DNA of 64,000 nt, taken from NCBI RefSeq assembly GCF_013911965.1, contig NZ_JACESE010000006.1:124001-188000 (forward strand), written 5' to 3'. The translations under genes were made by a program, and so were the position numbers. Each line of letters starts with the position of its first letter. The stretch's first letter is position 1. The notes under the pieces were generated by a model, which was not told where the DNA came from, did not search any database, and was given only the letters and a program-made list of their open reading frames with translations. Source of the DNA: Phenylobacterium sp. Its GTDB lineage: Bacteria; Pseudomonadota; Alphaproteobacteria; Caulobacterales; Caulobacteraceae. Shown here piece after piece: positions 30,535-39,153 of this stretch.

Positions 30535-33500
30535 ATGATCCAGTCCCTTGTTCGCTGGTCGCTGAAGAACCGGCTCGTCGTCTATGCCCTGTCGATCCTG
30601 CTGACGCTGGCAGGTCTATACGTCGCCACGCGGACGCCGGTGGACGTCCTGCCCGACCTGACCGCCCCCAGTGTCCAGGTGGTCGTCGACGCCGGCGGCT
30701 ACACCCCGAGCGAGGTCGAACAGCTGATCACCATTCCGCTGGAGACGGCGCTGAACGGGGCGCCGGGGCTTCGGCGCGTGCGCTCCAATTCCACCACGGG
30801 CCTCGCGGTCGTCACCCTGGAGTTCGACTGGGCGACCAACACCAGCGAGGCGCGGCGCATCGTCAGCGAGCGGCTCGGGTCAGCGGCCAGCGCCCTGCCG
30901 GACGACCTGCCACCGCCGATCATGGCCCCCGCCTCCTCGGTAATGGGCGAGATCATGTTCGTGGCGCTCCGCTCGCCCTCGCATTCGCCGATGGAGGTGA
31001 AGAGCGTCGCCGACTGGACCGTCCGCCGAAGGCTACTGGCCGTTCCCGGCATCGCCGAGGTAATGACCATCGGTGGCGACGAGCGCCAGGTGCAGCTGCT
31101 TCTGGACCCCGCGCGGATGAGCGCCCGGGGCGTCGGCGTCAACGAGGTTATCGCCGCCATGCGGTCGGCCAGCGCCACCCGCTCGGCGGGTGTCGTCGTG
31201 CAGAACGGTCAGGAGCTGCTGGTCGAAGGCGTCGGCCGCGCGACCACCGCCGAGGAGTTCGGCGAGGTGGTAGTGGGCGAGCAGGGCGGCGTTCCCGTAC
31301 TGGCCCGCGATGTCGGCGATGTCCGCATCGGCGAGGGGCTGAAGCGAGGAACCGGCGCCTTCAACGGCCGGCCGGCGGTGATCTTCGCCATCCAGAAGCA
31401 GCCCAACGCCAACACCCTGGAACTGACCCGCTCGCTCGATGACGTGTTCGCGGACCTGCAACGCACCTTGCCGCGCGGCATGGTGCTGGAAACCAAGGTC
31501 TTCCGCCAGGCGGACTTCATCCAGCGCGCCGTGGATAATGTCTCACGCGCGCTGGTCGAGGGCCTCATCCTGGTTTCGCTGGTGGTGCTCGTCTTCCTGG
31601 CCTCATGGCGGGCGACGCTGGTGACCCTGGCGGCGATCCCCGTCTCCGTGGTCGCCGCGCTGATCGCGGTGAACGCGGTGGGCGGCACCATCAACACCAT
31701 GACGCTCGGCGGCATCGCCATCGCGCTGGGCGTGCTGGTCGACGACGCCATCATCGTCGTCGAGAACATCGTCCGGCGCCTGCGCCTGGAGCGCCTCAAG
31801 CCTCCCGCCGAACAGGCGCCGCCCCTGCGCGTCGTCGGCGATGCTGCGGTGGAGGTGCAGGGGTCCATTGTCTTTGCGACCCTGATCATCCTCCTCGTGT
31901 TCCTGCCCCTTTTCGGCCTTACCGGGATCGAGGGTCGGCTGCTGCAGCCTCTGGCGCTCGCCTATGGGGTCGCGCTGCTGGCGAGCCTCCTCGTCGCCCT
32001 GACCCTGACGCCCGTGCTCGGGCTCGATGTCCTGTCGCGCTCCGAGCGGGCGCTCGGCCCCGAACCGCGCTGGGTGCTCGGCATGAAGGCCCGCTACGGC
32101 CGCGCGCTCGACCGCCTGCTTCCCCGCTGGCGGCTGCTCGCCGGCGTGGCAGGCGCGCTGGTGCTCGTCGCGGGGATCGGCCTGGCGCTCTCGGGCCGCG
32201 CCTTCCTGCCGGAGTTCAACGAGGGCAGCCTGACGGTGAACGTCACCACCCTGCCGGGGACCTCTCTTGCCGCATCCGATGCCGCCGCCGCGCAGGTCGA
32301 GGCGGCGATGCTGGCCCAGCCGGAAATCGCAACCACGGCGCGACGCACCGGCCGGGCCCCCGGTGACCCCCATGCCCAGGAGGTGTTCGCCTCTGAGATC
32401 GAAGCGACGCTCAAGCCGGGTGGCCGCGATCGGGAGGCTTTGCTCGCCGCGCTCCGCCAGTCGGTGGGCCAGATCCCGGGCGTGCAGGCCATATACGGCC
32501 AGCCCATTTCGCACCGGATCGATCACATCCTCTCGGGGGCCCGCGCCAACATCGCGGTGAAGGTCTTCGCCCCGGACACGGCGACTCTCAACCGCCTGGC
32601 GCAGGAGGTGCAAACCCGCGTGGCGCAAGTGCCGGGTGCGGTCGACGTGCAGACCGACACCCAGAGCCAGGTGCCCTATCTGCGCCTGCGTTTCCGCCGC
32701 GCGGACCTGGCCCTGGCTGGCCTCACGCCGGCCGAAGCTGCCGACGCGGTGAGCGCCGCCATCGGCGGCGCGCCGGTGGGCAGCCTTGTGGAACGGCCGG
32801 TGATCACCGATGTGGTGGTCCGTTACGATCCCGCCCTCTACGGCGATGGCTCGATGCTCGGCGCGATGCTGCTGTCCACTGATGACGGCCGCCTGATCCC
32901 CTTGAGCGCCGTCGCCGACGTGGTCCGCGACCAGGGACCGAACGCCATCTCGCGCGAAAGCGTCGAGCGGGTGCAACTCGTCCTGGCCAACGTCTCAGGG
33001 CGCGACCTCGGGGCGGTGGTGGACGACATCCGGTCAGCGCTCGCCCCCGTGCGACTCCCGCAGGGCGCGCGCATCGAACTGGGCGGCCAGTTCGAGAGCG
33101 CCGCCTCGGCGACCCGCACCTTGCTCGCCCTGGGGGCCATCGTCCTCGTCGGCATGTTCCTCCTCCTGCGCCAAGCCTTCGGCTCCAGCCGCGATGCGGG
33201 CGTGGTCATGCTGAACCTGCCGCTGGCGCTGGTCGGCGGGGTAGCGGGGCTCTGGCTGATCGGCGGCGTGCTTTCGGTCGCCACCATCATCGGCTTTATC
33301 ACGCTGTTCGGCATTGCGACCCGCAATGGCGTCATGCTGATCAGCCACATCAAGCACCTGCGCGAGGTGGAGGGTGTGGTCAACCTGGAGGTGGCTGTGC
33401 GCCAGGCGTCCGAAGAGCGCCTCGTGCCGATCCTGATGACGGCTATCGCCGCTGGCCTCGCCCTCGTCCCGCTGGCGCTCGCCATGGGCCGGCCGGGAAG

Positions 33501-33627
33501 CGAGATTCAAGCGCCGATGGCGGTGGTCATCCTCTGTGGCTTGGCCAGCTCGACGGCGCTCAACATGCTGGTCCTGCCGGCCATCTATCTGCGCGCGGCT
33601 CGCGGGCGCAGCGCATCGGAAGCCTGA
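30535..33627 (+). CDS. HME-type RND efflux pump, inner-membrane subunit
   Basis: The 1030-residue pump has the RND layout with N-terminal MIQSLVRWSLKNRLVVYALSILL and helix bundles at about 335-500 and 865-1025. The TM4 segment reads ALGVLVDDAIIVVEN: D403 corresponds to the second Asp of the DFGxxxDG motif, but the first Asp is replaced (A397). It therefore belongs to another HME subgroup than the pump at 456-3644, and its ion (monovalent Cu/Ag or another divalent metal) is unresolved. It is the main gene of the outer-membrane factor/lipoprotein/adaptor/pump operon. Confidence 0.9.
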   Translation: MIQSLVRWSLKNRLVVYALSILLTLAGLYVATRTPVDVLPDLTAPSVQVVVDAGGYTPSEVEQLITIPLETALNGAPGLRRVRSNSTTGLAVVTLEFDWATNTSEARRIVSERLGSAASALPDDLPPPIMAPASSVMGEIMFVALRSPSHSPMEVKSVADWTVRRRLLAVPGIAEVMTIGGDERQVQLLLDPARMSARGVGVNEVIAAMRSASATRSAGVVVQNGQELLVEGVGRATTAEEFGEVVVGEQGGVPVLARDVGDVRIGEGLKRGTGAFNGRPAVIFAIQKQPNANTLELTRSLDDVFADLQRTLPRGMVLETKVFRQADFIQRAVDNVSRALVEGLILVSLVVLVFLASWRATLVTLAAIPVSVVAALIAVNAVGGTINTMTLGGIAIALGVLVDDAIIVVENIVRRLRLERLKPPAEQAPPLRVVGDAAVEVQGSIVFATLIILLVFLPLFGLTGIEGRLLQPLALAYGVALLASLLVALTLTPVLGLDVLSRSERALGPEPRWVLGMKARYGRALDRLLPRWRLLAGVAGALVLVAGIGLALSGRAFLPEFNEGSLTVNVTTLPGTSLAASDAAAAQVEAAMLAQPEIATTARRTGRAPGDPHAQEVFASEIEATLKPGGRDREALLAALRQSVGQIPGVQAIYGQPISHRIDHILSGARANIAVKVFAPDTATLNRLAQEVQTRVAQVPGAVDVQTDTQSQVPYLRLRFRRADLALAGLTPAEAADAVSAAIGGAPVGSLVERPVITDVVVRYDPALYGDGSMLGAMLLSTDDGRLIPLSAVADVVRDQGPNAISRESVERVQLVLANVSGRDLGAVVDDIRSALAPVRLPQGARIELGGQFESAASATRTLLALGAIVLVGMFLLLRQAFGSSRDAGVVMLNLPLALVGGVAGLWLIGGVLSVATIIGFITLFGIATRNGVMLISHIKHLREVEGVVNLEVAVRQASEERLVPILMTAIAAGLALVPLALAMGRPGSEIQAPMAVVILCGLASSTALNMLVLPAIYLRAARGRSASEA

Positions 33628-33629
33628 GC

Positions 33630-33980
33630 ATGCTCTATCTCCTCCTCAAGGCGGCGACCTCCGGCGTCATCATCGCCCTGGCCTCGGAAGTCGCGCGCCG
33701 TTTCTCGGGCTGGGGGGCGCTGATCGCTTCGCTGCCGCTGGTGTCGATCCTCGGCATGATCTGGTTGTGGCGCGACACCTCGGATCCGCAGCGTCTGGCG
33801 GATCATGCCCAGGCGACCTTCTGGTTCGTACTGCCGAGCCTTCCGATGTTCCTGCTGGTGCCGCTCCTCCTGCGGCGCGGCGTGGGCTTCTGGCCCGCAC
33901 TTCTAGGCGGATGCGCTTTGACCGTAGTGCTCTACATCGCGATGACAGCCTTGCTGACGCGAACGGGCGTGAAGCTTTGA
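33630..33980 (+). CDS. DUF3147 family membrane protein
   Basis: A 116-residue protein with about four membrane helices (SGVIIALASEVA, LIASLPLVSILGMIWLW, FWFVLPSLPMFLLVPLLL, LLGGCALTVVLYIAMTALL). DUF3147 genes commonly follow heavy-metal RND operons. The role is unknown. It begins 2 bp after the pump stop and ends the operon. Confidence 0.82.
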   Translation: MLYLLLKAATSGVIIALASEVARRFSGWGALIASLPLVSILGMIWLWRDTSDPQRLADHAQATFWFVLPSLPMFLLVPLLLRRGVGFWPALLGGCALTVVLYIAMTALLTRTGVKL

Positions 33981-34031
33981 CCGAAACGACGGCGCCTGAC
34001 TCCCCGTTTTGGTCGGTCGTGACGCAAGCCG

Positions 34032-35194
34032 TCAATCACCCTCGTCGCTTCCGGATCTGCTCGGCACTTTGAACGACCCGCTCGTCACTGGGTCCAATGC
34101 GTCTGCTTCACTAAGCGCCCAAGCGGCCCATTTCTGCATGCCGTCTGACACGCCCTCACGCTGGCTCGCGAGGACCTCGGACACAAACCCGCGGATGTCC
34201 TGGGCTGACCGCCAAGCCTGCGCTTGGCCAAACAGCATCTCGCGGCGCGCCTTCTCCTCCGCAGCGCGCCTCTCGCGCTGACGCCGCTCCGCATCGGCGC
34301 GTCGTCGTTCGACTTCAGCCTCCAGCCGCGCCCGCTCTTCGAGCAGCCATCGGTGGTGGGCAATACAACGGGCGCGATATGTGGCTTCGCCTGCCACGAC
34401 GGTCTCAAGGGCGATCGCCCCCAACTTGGCTTCAAGCTTTCCCTCGTCGTCGTCGGCCCAGACTGGGCGGTAGTCGGAAGCCTCCGCTTCTCCGATGACG
34501 AGCTTCAGTTCATCGACGGCGTCTGGCCGAACGGGCCACTCCCATGACGGGTAGGTTTCGCCGACGGATGATCGAGCGAAAGGCTCAAGTCAGTGTGACC
34601 GACGCGCGCACGAATCTCGCGGCCCGTCGGACCGGTCACCTCCAGGCTGGCGCCGGCCTTCGAGAGTCCGATCGCCAGACCATTGAGGATGGCGAGGCGC
34701 CGTCGCTCGAACGCTCCTGTGAACAGCGGTCGGTCCCACTCCCATCCGCTCGCGGCGAATTTCTGAGCCCGCCTCGCATCCTTCTCGAGCAGCTTCCGTA
34801 GTCCGTCGTGCGGGCTGGTAAGATCCCGGACGGACTTGACCTTGCCAAGCCGGCGTTCGGCGCGCTTCCGCACACTCTCAAGAGGCTCGGGAAAGTTTGG
34901 CGGGTCTGGTACACGCTCCGCCAAGCGGGCTTCCGGGTCGCTGTTCCATGACCAGCGGTCCCCACCGAACGTGACGTACTCGCTGGCGCCGGGATCTCGC
35001 GGAGGGAGCGCCTGGGCTTCCACGCGCTTGCCGGCCGCGAGCTTCGCCCAGTAGCCACGCTCCGGCACAGGTATGCCGGCTGCGATGCAGTGCTTCTTGA
35101 GGCCGACATCGGAAATTCCGAAGCGTTCGGCCACGGTTCGCATCGGGTCGGTCCAGACGAGTTTGTGAAGATCTTCGCGCTTAAGGGTCGGCAT
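34032..35194 (-). pseudogene. Hypothetical protein gene broken by a frameshift
   Basis: The first part (35194 to about 34541) encodes MPTLKREDLHKLVWTDPMRTVAERFGISDVGLKKHC, a helix-turn-helix-like start, then a region ending in LSLSLDHPSAKPTRHG. In that frame a stop follows at 34505. A different frame continues at once with EWPVRPDAVDELKLVIGEAEASDYRPVWADDDEGKLEAKLGAIALE, and then an Arg/Glu-rich coiled-coil and a C-terminal region to 34032. A one-base loss in the GGG run (34541-34543, minus strand) explains both halves. A sequencing error is equally possible. The intact product would have about 387 residues. Function unknown. Confidence 0.7.
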
Positions 35195-35427
35195 GGTGAG
35201 CGCTGGGGAGCGTGGAGGTTGTCGCCAAGCTGCTAGGCCAACTCACCTTGCATTTGCGAGTACCCGCGCAGCCTTGAAGTTCGCTGCGGCGAGCCAAGCT
35301 CCTCACGGATAGCTTCGACCCTACGGCGATGGGCGTCTCGGATGCGCAGGACCGTGCAAGTCCGCCGCAGCGCCGCGTTATACCCTGCGAGGGACATTCA
35401 GGCGATGCCTGCTTGCCTTGAGATTGC

Positions 35428-35582
35428 CCGTTCGGGAAACTCTCCGCCTTCTGATGTGCGGAATGATTCGAATGCACCGATCGGTAAAGTTTGACCGTTA
35501 GAAGGGCTAGACACTTCTAAATGTCCCGATCGGATAATTTAGCTTGACTTAGCTCACTTGGAAATGCAAATTTCCCGATCGG
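35428..35582. promoter_or_regulatory. Four-site operator array upstream of hipBA
   Basis: Cores CCGTTCGG (35428-35435), CCGATCGG (35477-35484), CCGATCGG (35526-35533) and CCGATCGG (35575-35582) start exactly 49 bp apart. The last sits in the 16-bp palindrome TTTCCCGATCGGGAAA, which ends 3 bp before the hipB start. Flanks of the others are partial matches (TGCCCGTTCGGGAAA, ACCGATCGGT, TCCCGATCGGA). E. coli hipBA is also controlled by four operators bound by HipB, so autoregulation is inferred. The rest of 35195-35589 shows no gene. Confidence 0.8.
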
Positions 35583-35589
35583 GAAAGCC

Positions 35590-35823
35590 ATGACCGCGCC
35601 TCTCTCAGATATCGGCCAAGCCGTACGCACCGCCCGCAGGGGCATGGGCCTGACGCAGCCTGAACTCGCGGCCGCGGCCGGGGTCGGCCTGCGCTTCCTC
35701 GTGGAGCTCGAGCGCGGCAAGCCGACTGTGCGGCTTGACCGGATGCTGGCTGTCCTCGACGCGCTCGGCCTCGAGCTGCAGATCGCGCCGCGCGGCCGCA
35801 GTCCTTCCGGCGCTGCCCAATGA
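35590..35823 (+). CDS. hipB: HipB-type antitoxin, XRE helix-turn-helix
   Basis: A 77-residue HTH protein: DIGQAVRTARRGMGLTQPELAAAAGVGLRFLVELERGKPTVRLDRMLAVLDALGLEL is the typical HipB repressor fold. It would neutralise HipA and bind the operators upstream. Its stop overlaps the hipA start (ATGA at 35820), as usual for the pair. Confidence 0.9.
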   Translation: MTAPLSDIGQAVRTARRGMGLTQPELAAAAGVGLRFLVELERGKPTVRLDRMLAVLDALGLELQIAPRGRSPSGAAQ

Positions 35824-37103
35824 TCAGGTCTCTGACCGTCTGGTGGGACGGCGCCCGCGTCGGTCTGCTCCGCATCGACGAGAACGGCGACCTGGAGTTC
35901 GTCTACGACGGGGCATGGCTGGAGGACGGGACGAAGCCTGCCATCTCTATCTCGCTGCCGAAGCGTCCCGGAGCCTTCAGCCGGCGGGAGACGCGGCCCT
36001 TCTTCGCGGGCCTCCTGCCCGAGGAGACGCAGCGGGACGCCGTGGCCCATGCGCTCGGCGTTTCGAGGGCCAATGACTTCCGCCTGCTTGAACGGCTCGG
36101 GGGAGACGTCGCCGGCGCGCTCACCCTCTGGCCCGAGGGGGACCTCCCCCCTGAGCCGCAGGGCGTCGCCGCTACCGAGCCGCTCACCGACGAGACCTTG
36201 CTGGAGGTCCTCGCCAGACTTCCGGCGCGGCCGATGCTTGCCGGGGAGGAAGGCCTGCGCCTCTCCCTCGCCGGCGCCCAGCAGAAGCTCCCAATTGTGC
36301 TCGTCAACGGCCGGGTGGCGCTGCCGGCGCCCGGCCAGCCGAGCACCCACATCCTTAAGCCGGCCATCGAGCGCCTGCCGGGCACGACCGAGAACGAGGC
36401 CCTGGCCATGCGCCTCGCCGCCGCCCTAGGCCTTCGGGTGGCGCCGGTGGAGCCCCGTCGCACCGGCGAGCGGACCTATCTGCTGGTCGAGCGCTACGAC
36501 CGCGACGTCGGCACCGACGGCTCCATCCGCCGCCTGCACCAGGAAGACTTTTGCCAAGCCCTGGGCGTCGCCCCGGAGCGGAAGTACGCCTCCGAGGGCG
36601 GTCCGATCTTCCGGGACTGCTTCGATCTCCTCCGCCGCGCCTGCGCCGCGCCCGCGCCTGCGGTGCTGCGCCTCGTCGATGCCGCCATCTTCAACGTGCT
36701 CGTCGGCAATGCGGACGCGCACGGTAAGAACTACAGCCTCCTCTATTTGGACAGAGGCATCGACTTCGCGCCGCTCTACGACCTGCTCTGCACCGCGGCC
36801 TATCCCGACGTGCACGCCAAGCTCGCCATGAAGGTGGGCAAGCGCTCGACCCTTGAGGAGTTCACGCCCGATACCTGGGACGATTTCGCAAAAGAGATCG
36901 GCGTCGGCGCGCCGTTCGTGCGGCGGCGTGCGGGCGCGATCGCCGGTCTGGCCCTGGAGCGGATTGGTGCGGTCGGGGAGGAGATCGCCGCCATCGGCTT
37001 TGGAGGCGAACACCTCGAACGCGCCTCGGTGCTGATCACCGAGCGGGCTAAGACCCTGGTCGCGCTCGCAGAGGGCCGGCATCTCCCCACCCGCAGGCGC
37101 TAG
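35820..37103 (+). CDS. hipA: HipA-type serine/threonine kinase toxin
   Basis: The 427-residue protein has the N-terminal Couple_hipA region (VWWDGARVGLLRIDENGDLEFVYD) and kinase core. Visible motifs are LSLAGAQQKLPIVL (nucleotide loop), VGNADAHGKN (catalytic segment, N297 to N304) and DFAPLYDLLCTAAYP (metal-binding Asp). HipA of E. coli phosphorylates glutamyl-tRNA synthetase and causes growth arrest; the target here is not known. It sits in the element and may help keep it in the population. It converges with the next gene, 3 bp away. Confidence 0.92.
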   Translation: MIRSLTVWWDGARVGLLRIDENGDLEFVYDGAWLEDGTKPAISISLPKRPGAFSRRETRPFFAGLLPEETQRDAVAHALGVSRANDFRLLERLGGDVAGALTLWPEGDLPPEPQGVAATEPLTDETLLEVLARLPARPMLAGEEGLRLSLAGAQQKLPIVLVNGRVALPAPGQPSTHILKPAIERLPGTTENEALAMRLAAALGLRVAPVEPRRTGERTYLLVERYDRDVGTDGSIRRLHQEDFCQALGVAPERKYASEGGPIFRDCFDLLRRACAAPAPAVLRLVDAAIFNVLVGNADAHGKNYSLLYLDRGIDFAPLYDLLCTAAYPDVHAKLAMKVGKRSTLEEFTPDTWDDFAKEIGVGAPFVRRRAGAIAGLALERIGAVGEEIAAIGFGGEHLERASVLITERAKTLVALAEGRHLPTRRR

Positions 37104-37106
37104 AGT

Positions 37107-37916
37107 CTACCGCGGGTCTGCAAGCAGCCGATCCAGCCGCTCCGACCGCACGCTGTACGGGCGGTTCGTTGCACTCGTTGGATCTTCGTCCGGCTCATCG
37201 TCGTAGCGCCATTCCGAACGCCAGGCGGCTGCGAGCTCCGGGCTTTCCCAGAAGGCGACAAGCCGCGTGTAGATGGCGCGAACCAAAGTCGTCCGCTCGA
37301 TCCGGATGTCCAGGTCGATGGTGTCGTCGGCCTCGGCGTCATTGGTGACCACGAACCGCACGGTGGCGCCCTGCGGCTCGAAGATGTGGAAGCTGACGAC
37401 CACCCCTTCGGTGTCGATCAGGAGCCTCGGCGCACGACCCGCCGCCACCGCGTCCAGCCAGCTCGTGAGAGATGGGAATGGATCGAACACAGTGCTTGCC
37501 GAGAAGCTCACGGTCTGAGCGCCGGCGGCGATGGTCACCGGCAGCCAGCCGATGTGTGGGACCTCGAGGTCGAAGCTGAGACCATCGACCGATTTCGGCT
37601 TGCCCGGCAGCGGCGCAAGCGGCTCATCCGGCGCCCGCCATCGCCCGATCGACGCATCGAAAACCCAATCGTGCCCGGCGCCCGACCAGATGTCGGGACC
37701 AAGGAGCTCCTGCAGACCCGACGGCGGGTCGCGCATAAGAACCGTCATCACCTCGCGGATCTCCGCCGGGGCGATGGCGGCCTCAGCCAGCGCCTGACGA
37801 AGCTCTTGCTCCCCGCCTCCGAGGAGCATCATCCTCCAGCCCACCAGTTCGGTTTCCCGAACGGCGAAGTAGCGCACGGCGGACCTTGGAAGCTCGAAAC
37901 CCCGCTGGTCAGCCAT
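37107..37916 (-). CDS. Hypothetical protein (269 aa)
   Basis: Starts MADQRGFELPRSAVRYFAVRETELVGWRMMLLGGGEQELRQALAEA. No family is recognised and there is no signal peptide or membrane segment. The middle is beta-rich (WLPVTIAAGAQTVSFSAS, VVVSFHIFEPQGATVRFVVTND). Its start overlaps the stop of the 68-residue gene upstream by 8 bp, so the two are translated as a pair. An upstream in-frame extension to 38243 is Arg-rich and overlaps the partner in another frame, so it was not used. Confidence 0.7.
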   Translation of the reverse strand: MADQRGFELPRSAVRYFAVRETELVGWRMMLLGGGEQELRQALAEAAIAPAEIREVMTVLMRDPPSGLQELLGPDIWSGAGHDWVFDASIGRWRAPDEPLAPLPGKPKSVDGLSFDLEVPHIGWLPVTIAAGAQTVSFSASTVFDPFPSLTSWLDAVAAGRAPRLLIDTEGVVVSFHIFEPQGATVRFVVTNDAEADDTIDLDIRIERTTLVRAIYTRLVAFWESPELAAAWRSEWRYDDEPDEDPTSATNRPYSVRSERLDRLLADPR

Positions 37917-38115
37917 CAGGACTATCCGTCGCGAGGTTGGCCGCATGCCGCGCCCGCGCTTCGGCCACCGCCGCCTCATAGTCCCGTTCCGCCGCCATGC
38001 GACCAAGCAGGCCGGCGATCTCCAGCGCTTTCTCCCAGGCCTCCGCTGCTTCCTCGGGCGTGCCCGGCTCGATGATCTCGACCTCGCCGTTCGGTCCCAG
38101 GCGCGCGATGGCCAT
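37909..38115 (-). CDS. Small hypothetical protein (68 aa), partner of the downstream gene
   Basis: MAIARLGPNGEVEIIEPGTPEEAAEAWEKALEIAGLLG followed by a charged helical region with Ala/Arg/Glu repeats. No family recognised. It overlaps the 269-residue gene by 8 bp. The small acidic-helical first gene plus larger second gene is an arrangement seen in toxin-antitoxin-like pairs, but nothing else supports that idea here. Confidence 0.6.
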   Translation of the reverse strand: MAIARLGPNGEVEIIEPGTPEEAAEAWEKALEIAGLLGRMAAERDYEAAVAEARARHAANLATDSPDG

Positions 38116-38344
38116 GCTCGTCTCCCCCAAACCTGCTCGCATCCATCGTGGCTTGCGGGCAACAATGACGCCAGCCCCCCTCGTCGAAGGCGCGTCCCGC
38201 CTTGACCGCCGCGCCCGTCAGGCACAGCTTCGTGGCTCGACAATCATCCGAGCTCCGACAACCTGACCTGCACACCCCGCCAGCCTCCGGCTGAGCGGGC
38301 GCTTTCGTTTGCGCGGAGCTCCCCGGTCAGAAGGAGAGGCCCGC

Positions 38345-39151
38345 ATGCGTAAGGACATGGCGAAGGTTATCGTTGAGCGCCCGCGCAAGATCGACAGCTA
38401 TCGGCGGCGCGGACGCTACGTGGACGACGAGCTTCTGCCCAAGGCGATCGGCCTGCGCCGCCATGTGCAGGAGGCTGGCGGCTACAAGATGCTCAACGAG
38501 AACCTGGCCCCGCTGCAGCGCTATCTCTCGCGTCAGGTCGGCCGGCCCTGGAACAAGATCTACGCCGAGATCGCCGAGCACCTGAAGCCCACCAGCACCG
38601 TGCAGCAGCATGTGCGCGATCACCTGAAGGATTTCGTGCAACTCCATCCTTCCGAGGACGTGCGTCAGTACCCCTGGAGCCGTCGGCCGTGGTTCCAGCC
38701 CTTCTACGTCGATCGGCGGGACGGTCTCCTCAAGCGGACGGATAGGCTAGCCTGGGCGAAGGCGTTCGCGGCCCGCCCGTCTCCGTCGAAAGCTGCCGAC
38801 GTCATGCCGCTCGACGACAACCGCGAGCTGCGTCGCCTCGGCGGCTTGTGGTTCGAGGTGAGGCTCGCGCCGCTTCCCGAACCCGAATATCGCGCGGTCA
38901 CGCGCAGCGTCTCCAGCCACGGAAAGCCGCCGCGCGAAGCCTCCCTTCGGCAGCTCGTCACGCCCGCCGTGCACGACGCCGTCACGGGCGCGGCCGTCTG
39001 TGCGGGTCCGGAACTCGATGAGCCACGGGCATGGGAGGCCTACCGCAAGGCGCACACCAGGAGGCTCTATGCGGTCGCCAAGCGCCAGGTCTCCCGGGCT
39101 GAGCTCCGCCGTTACGGTCTGACCAACGACCCCGCCGGGGAGCCGAGCTGA
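38345..39151 (+). CDS. Hypothetical protein (268 aa), basic
   Basis: Starts MRKDMAKVIVERPRKIDSYRRRGRYVDDELLPKAIGLRRHVQ with a good AAGGAGAGG ribosome site. The protein is rich in Arg and Lys and has segments such as LSRQVGRPWNKIYAEIAEHL and QPFYVDRRDGLLKR. It has no recognised domain and no membrane segment. The 229-bp region upstream, divergent from the preceding pair, probably holds promoters. It converges with the LuxR-type gene, 2 bp apart. Possibly an element-specific nucleic-acid-binding protein, judging only from charge. Confidence 0.7.
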   Translation: MRKDMAKVIVERPRKIDSYRRRGRYVDDELLPKAIGLRRHVQEAGGYKMLNENLAPLQRYLSRQVGRPWNKIYAEIAEHLKPTSTVQQHVRDHLKDFVQLHPSEDVRQYPWSRRPWFQPFYVDRRDGLLKRTDRLAWAKAFAARPSPSKAADVMPLDDNRELRRLGGLWFEVRLAPLPEPEYRAVTRSVSSHGKPPREASLRQLVTPAVHDAVTGAAVCAGPELDEPRAWEAYRKAHTRRLYAVAKRQVSRAELRRYGLTNDPAGEPS

Positions 39152-39153
39152 GG

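Noticed and set aside
31603-32976. A 457-codon open frame antisense to the island RND pump
   Set aside because: The pump frame is certain from its motifs; the antisense product has no recognisable domain.
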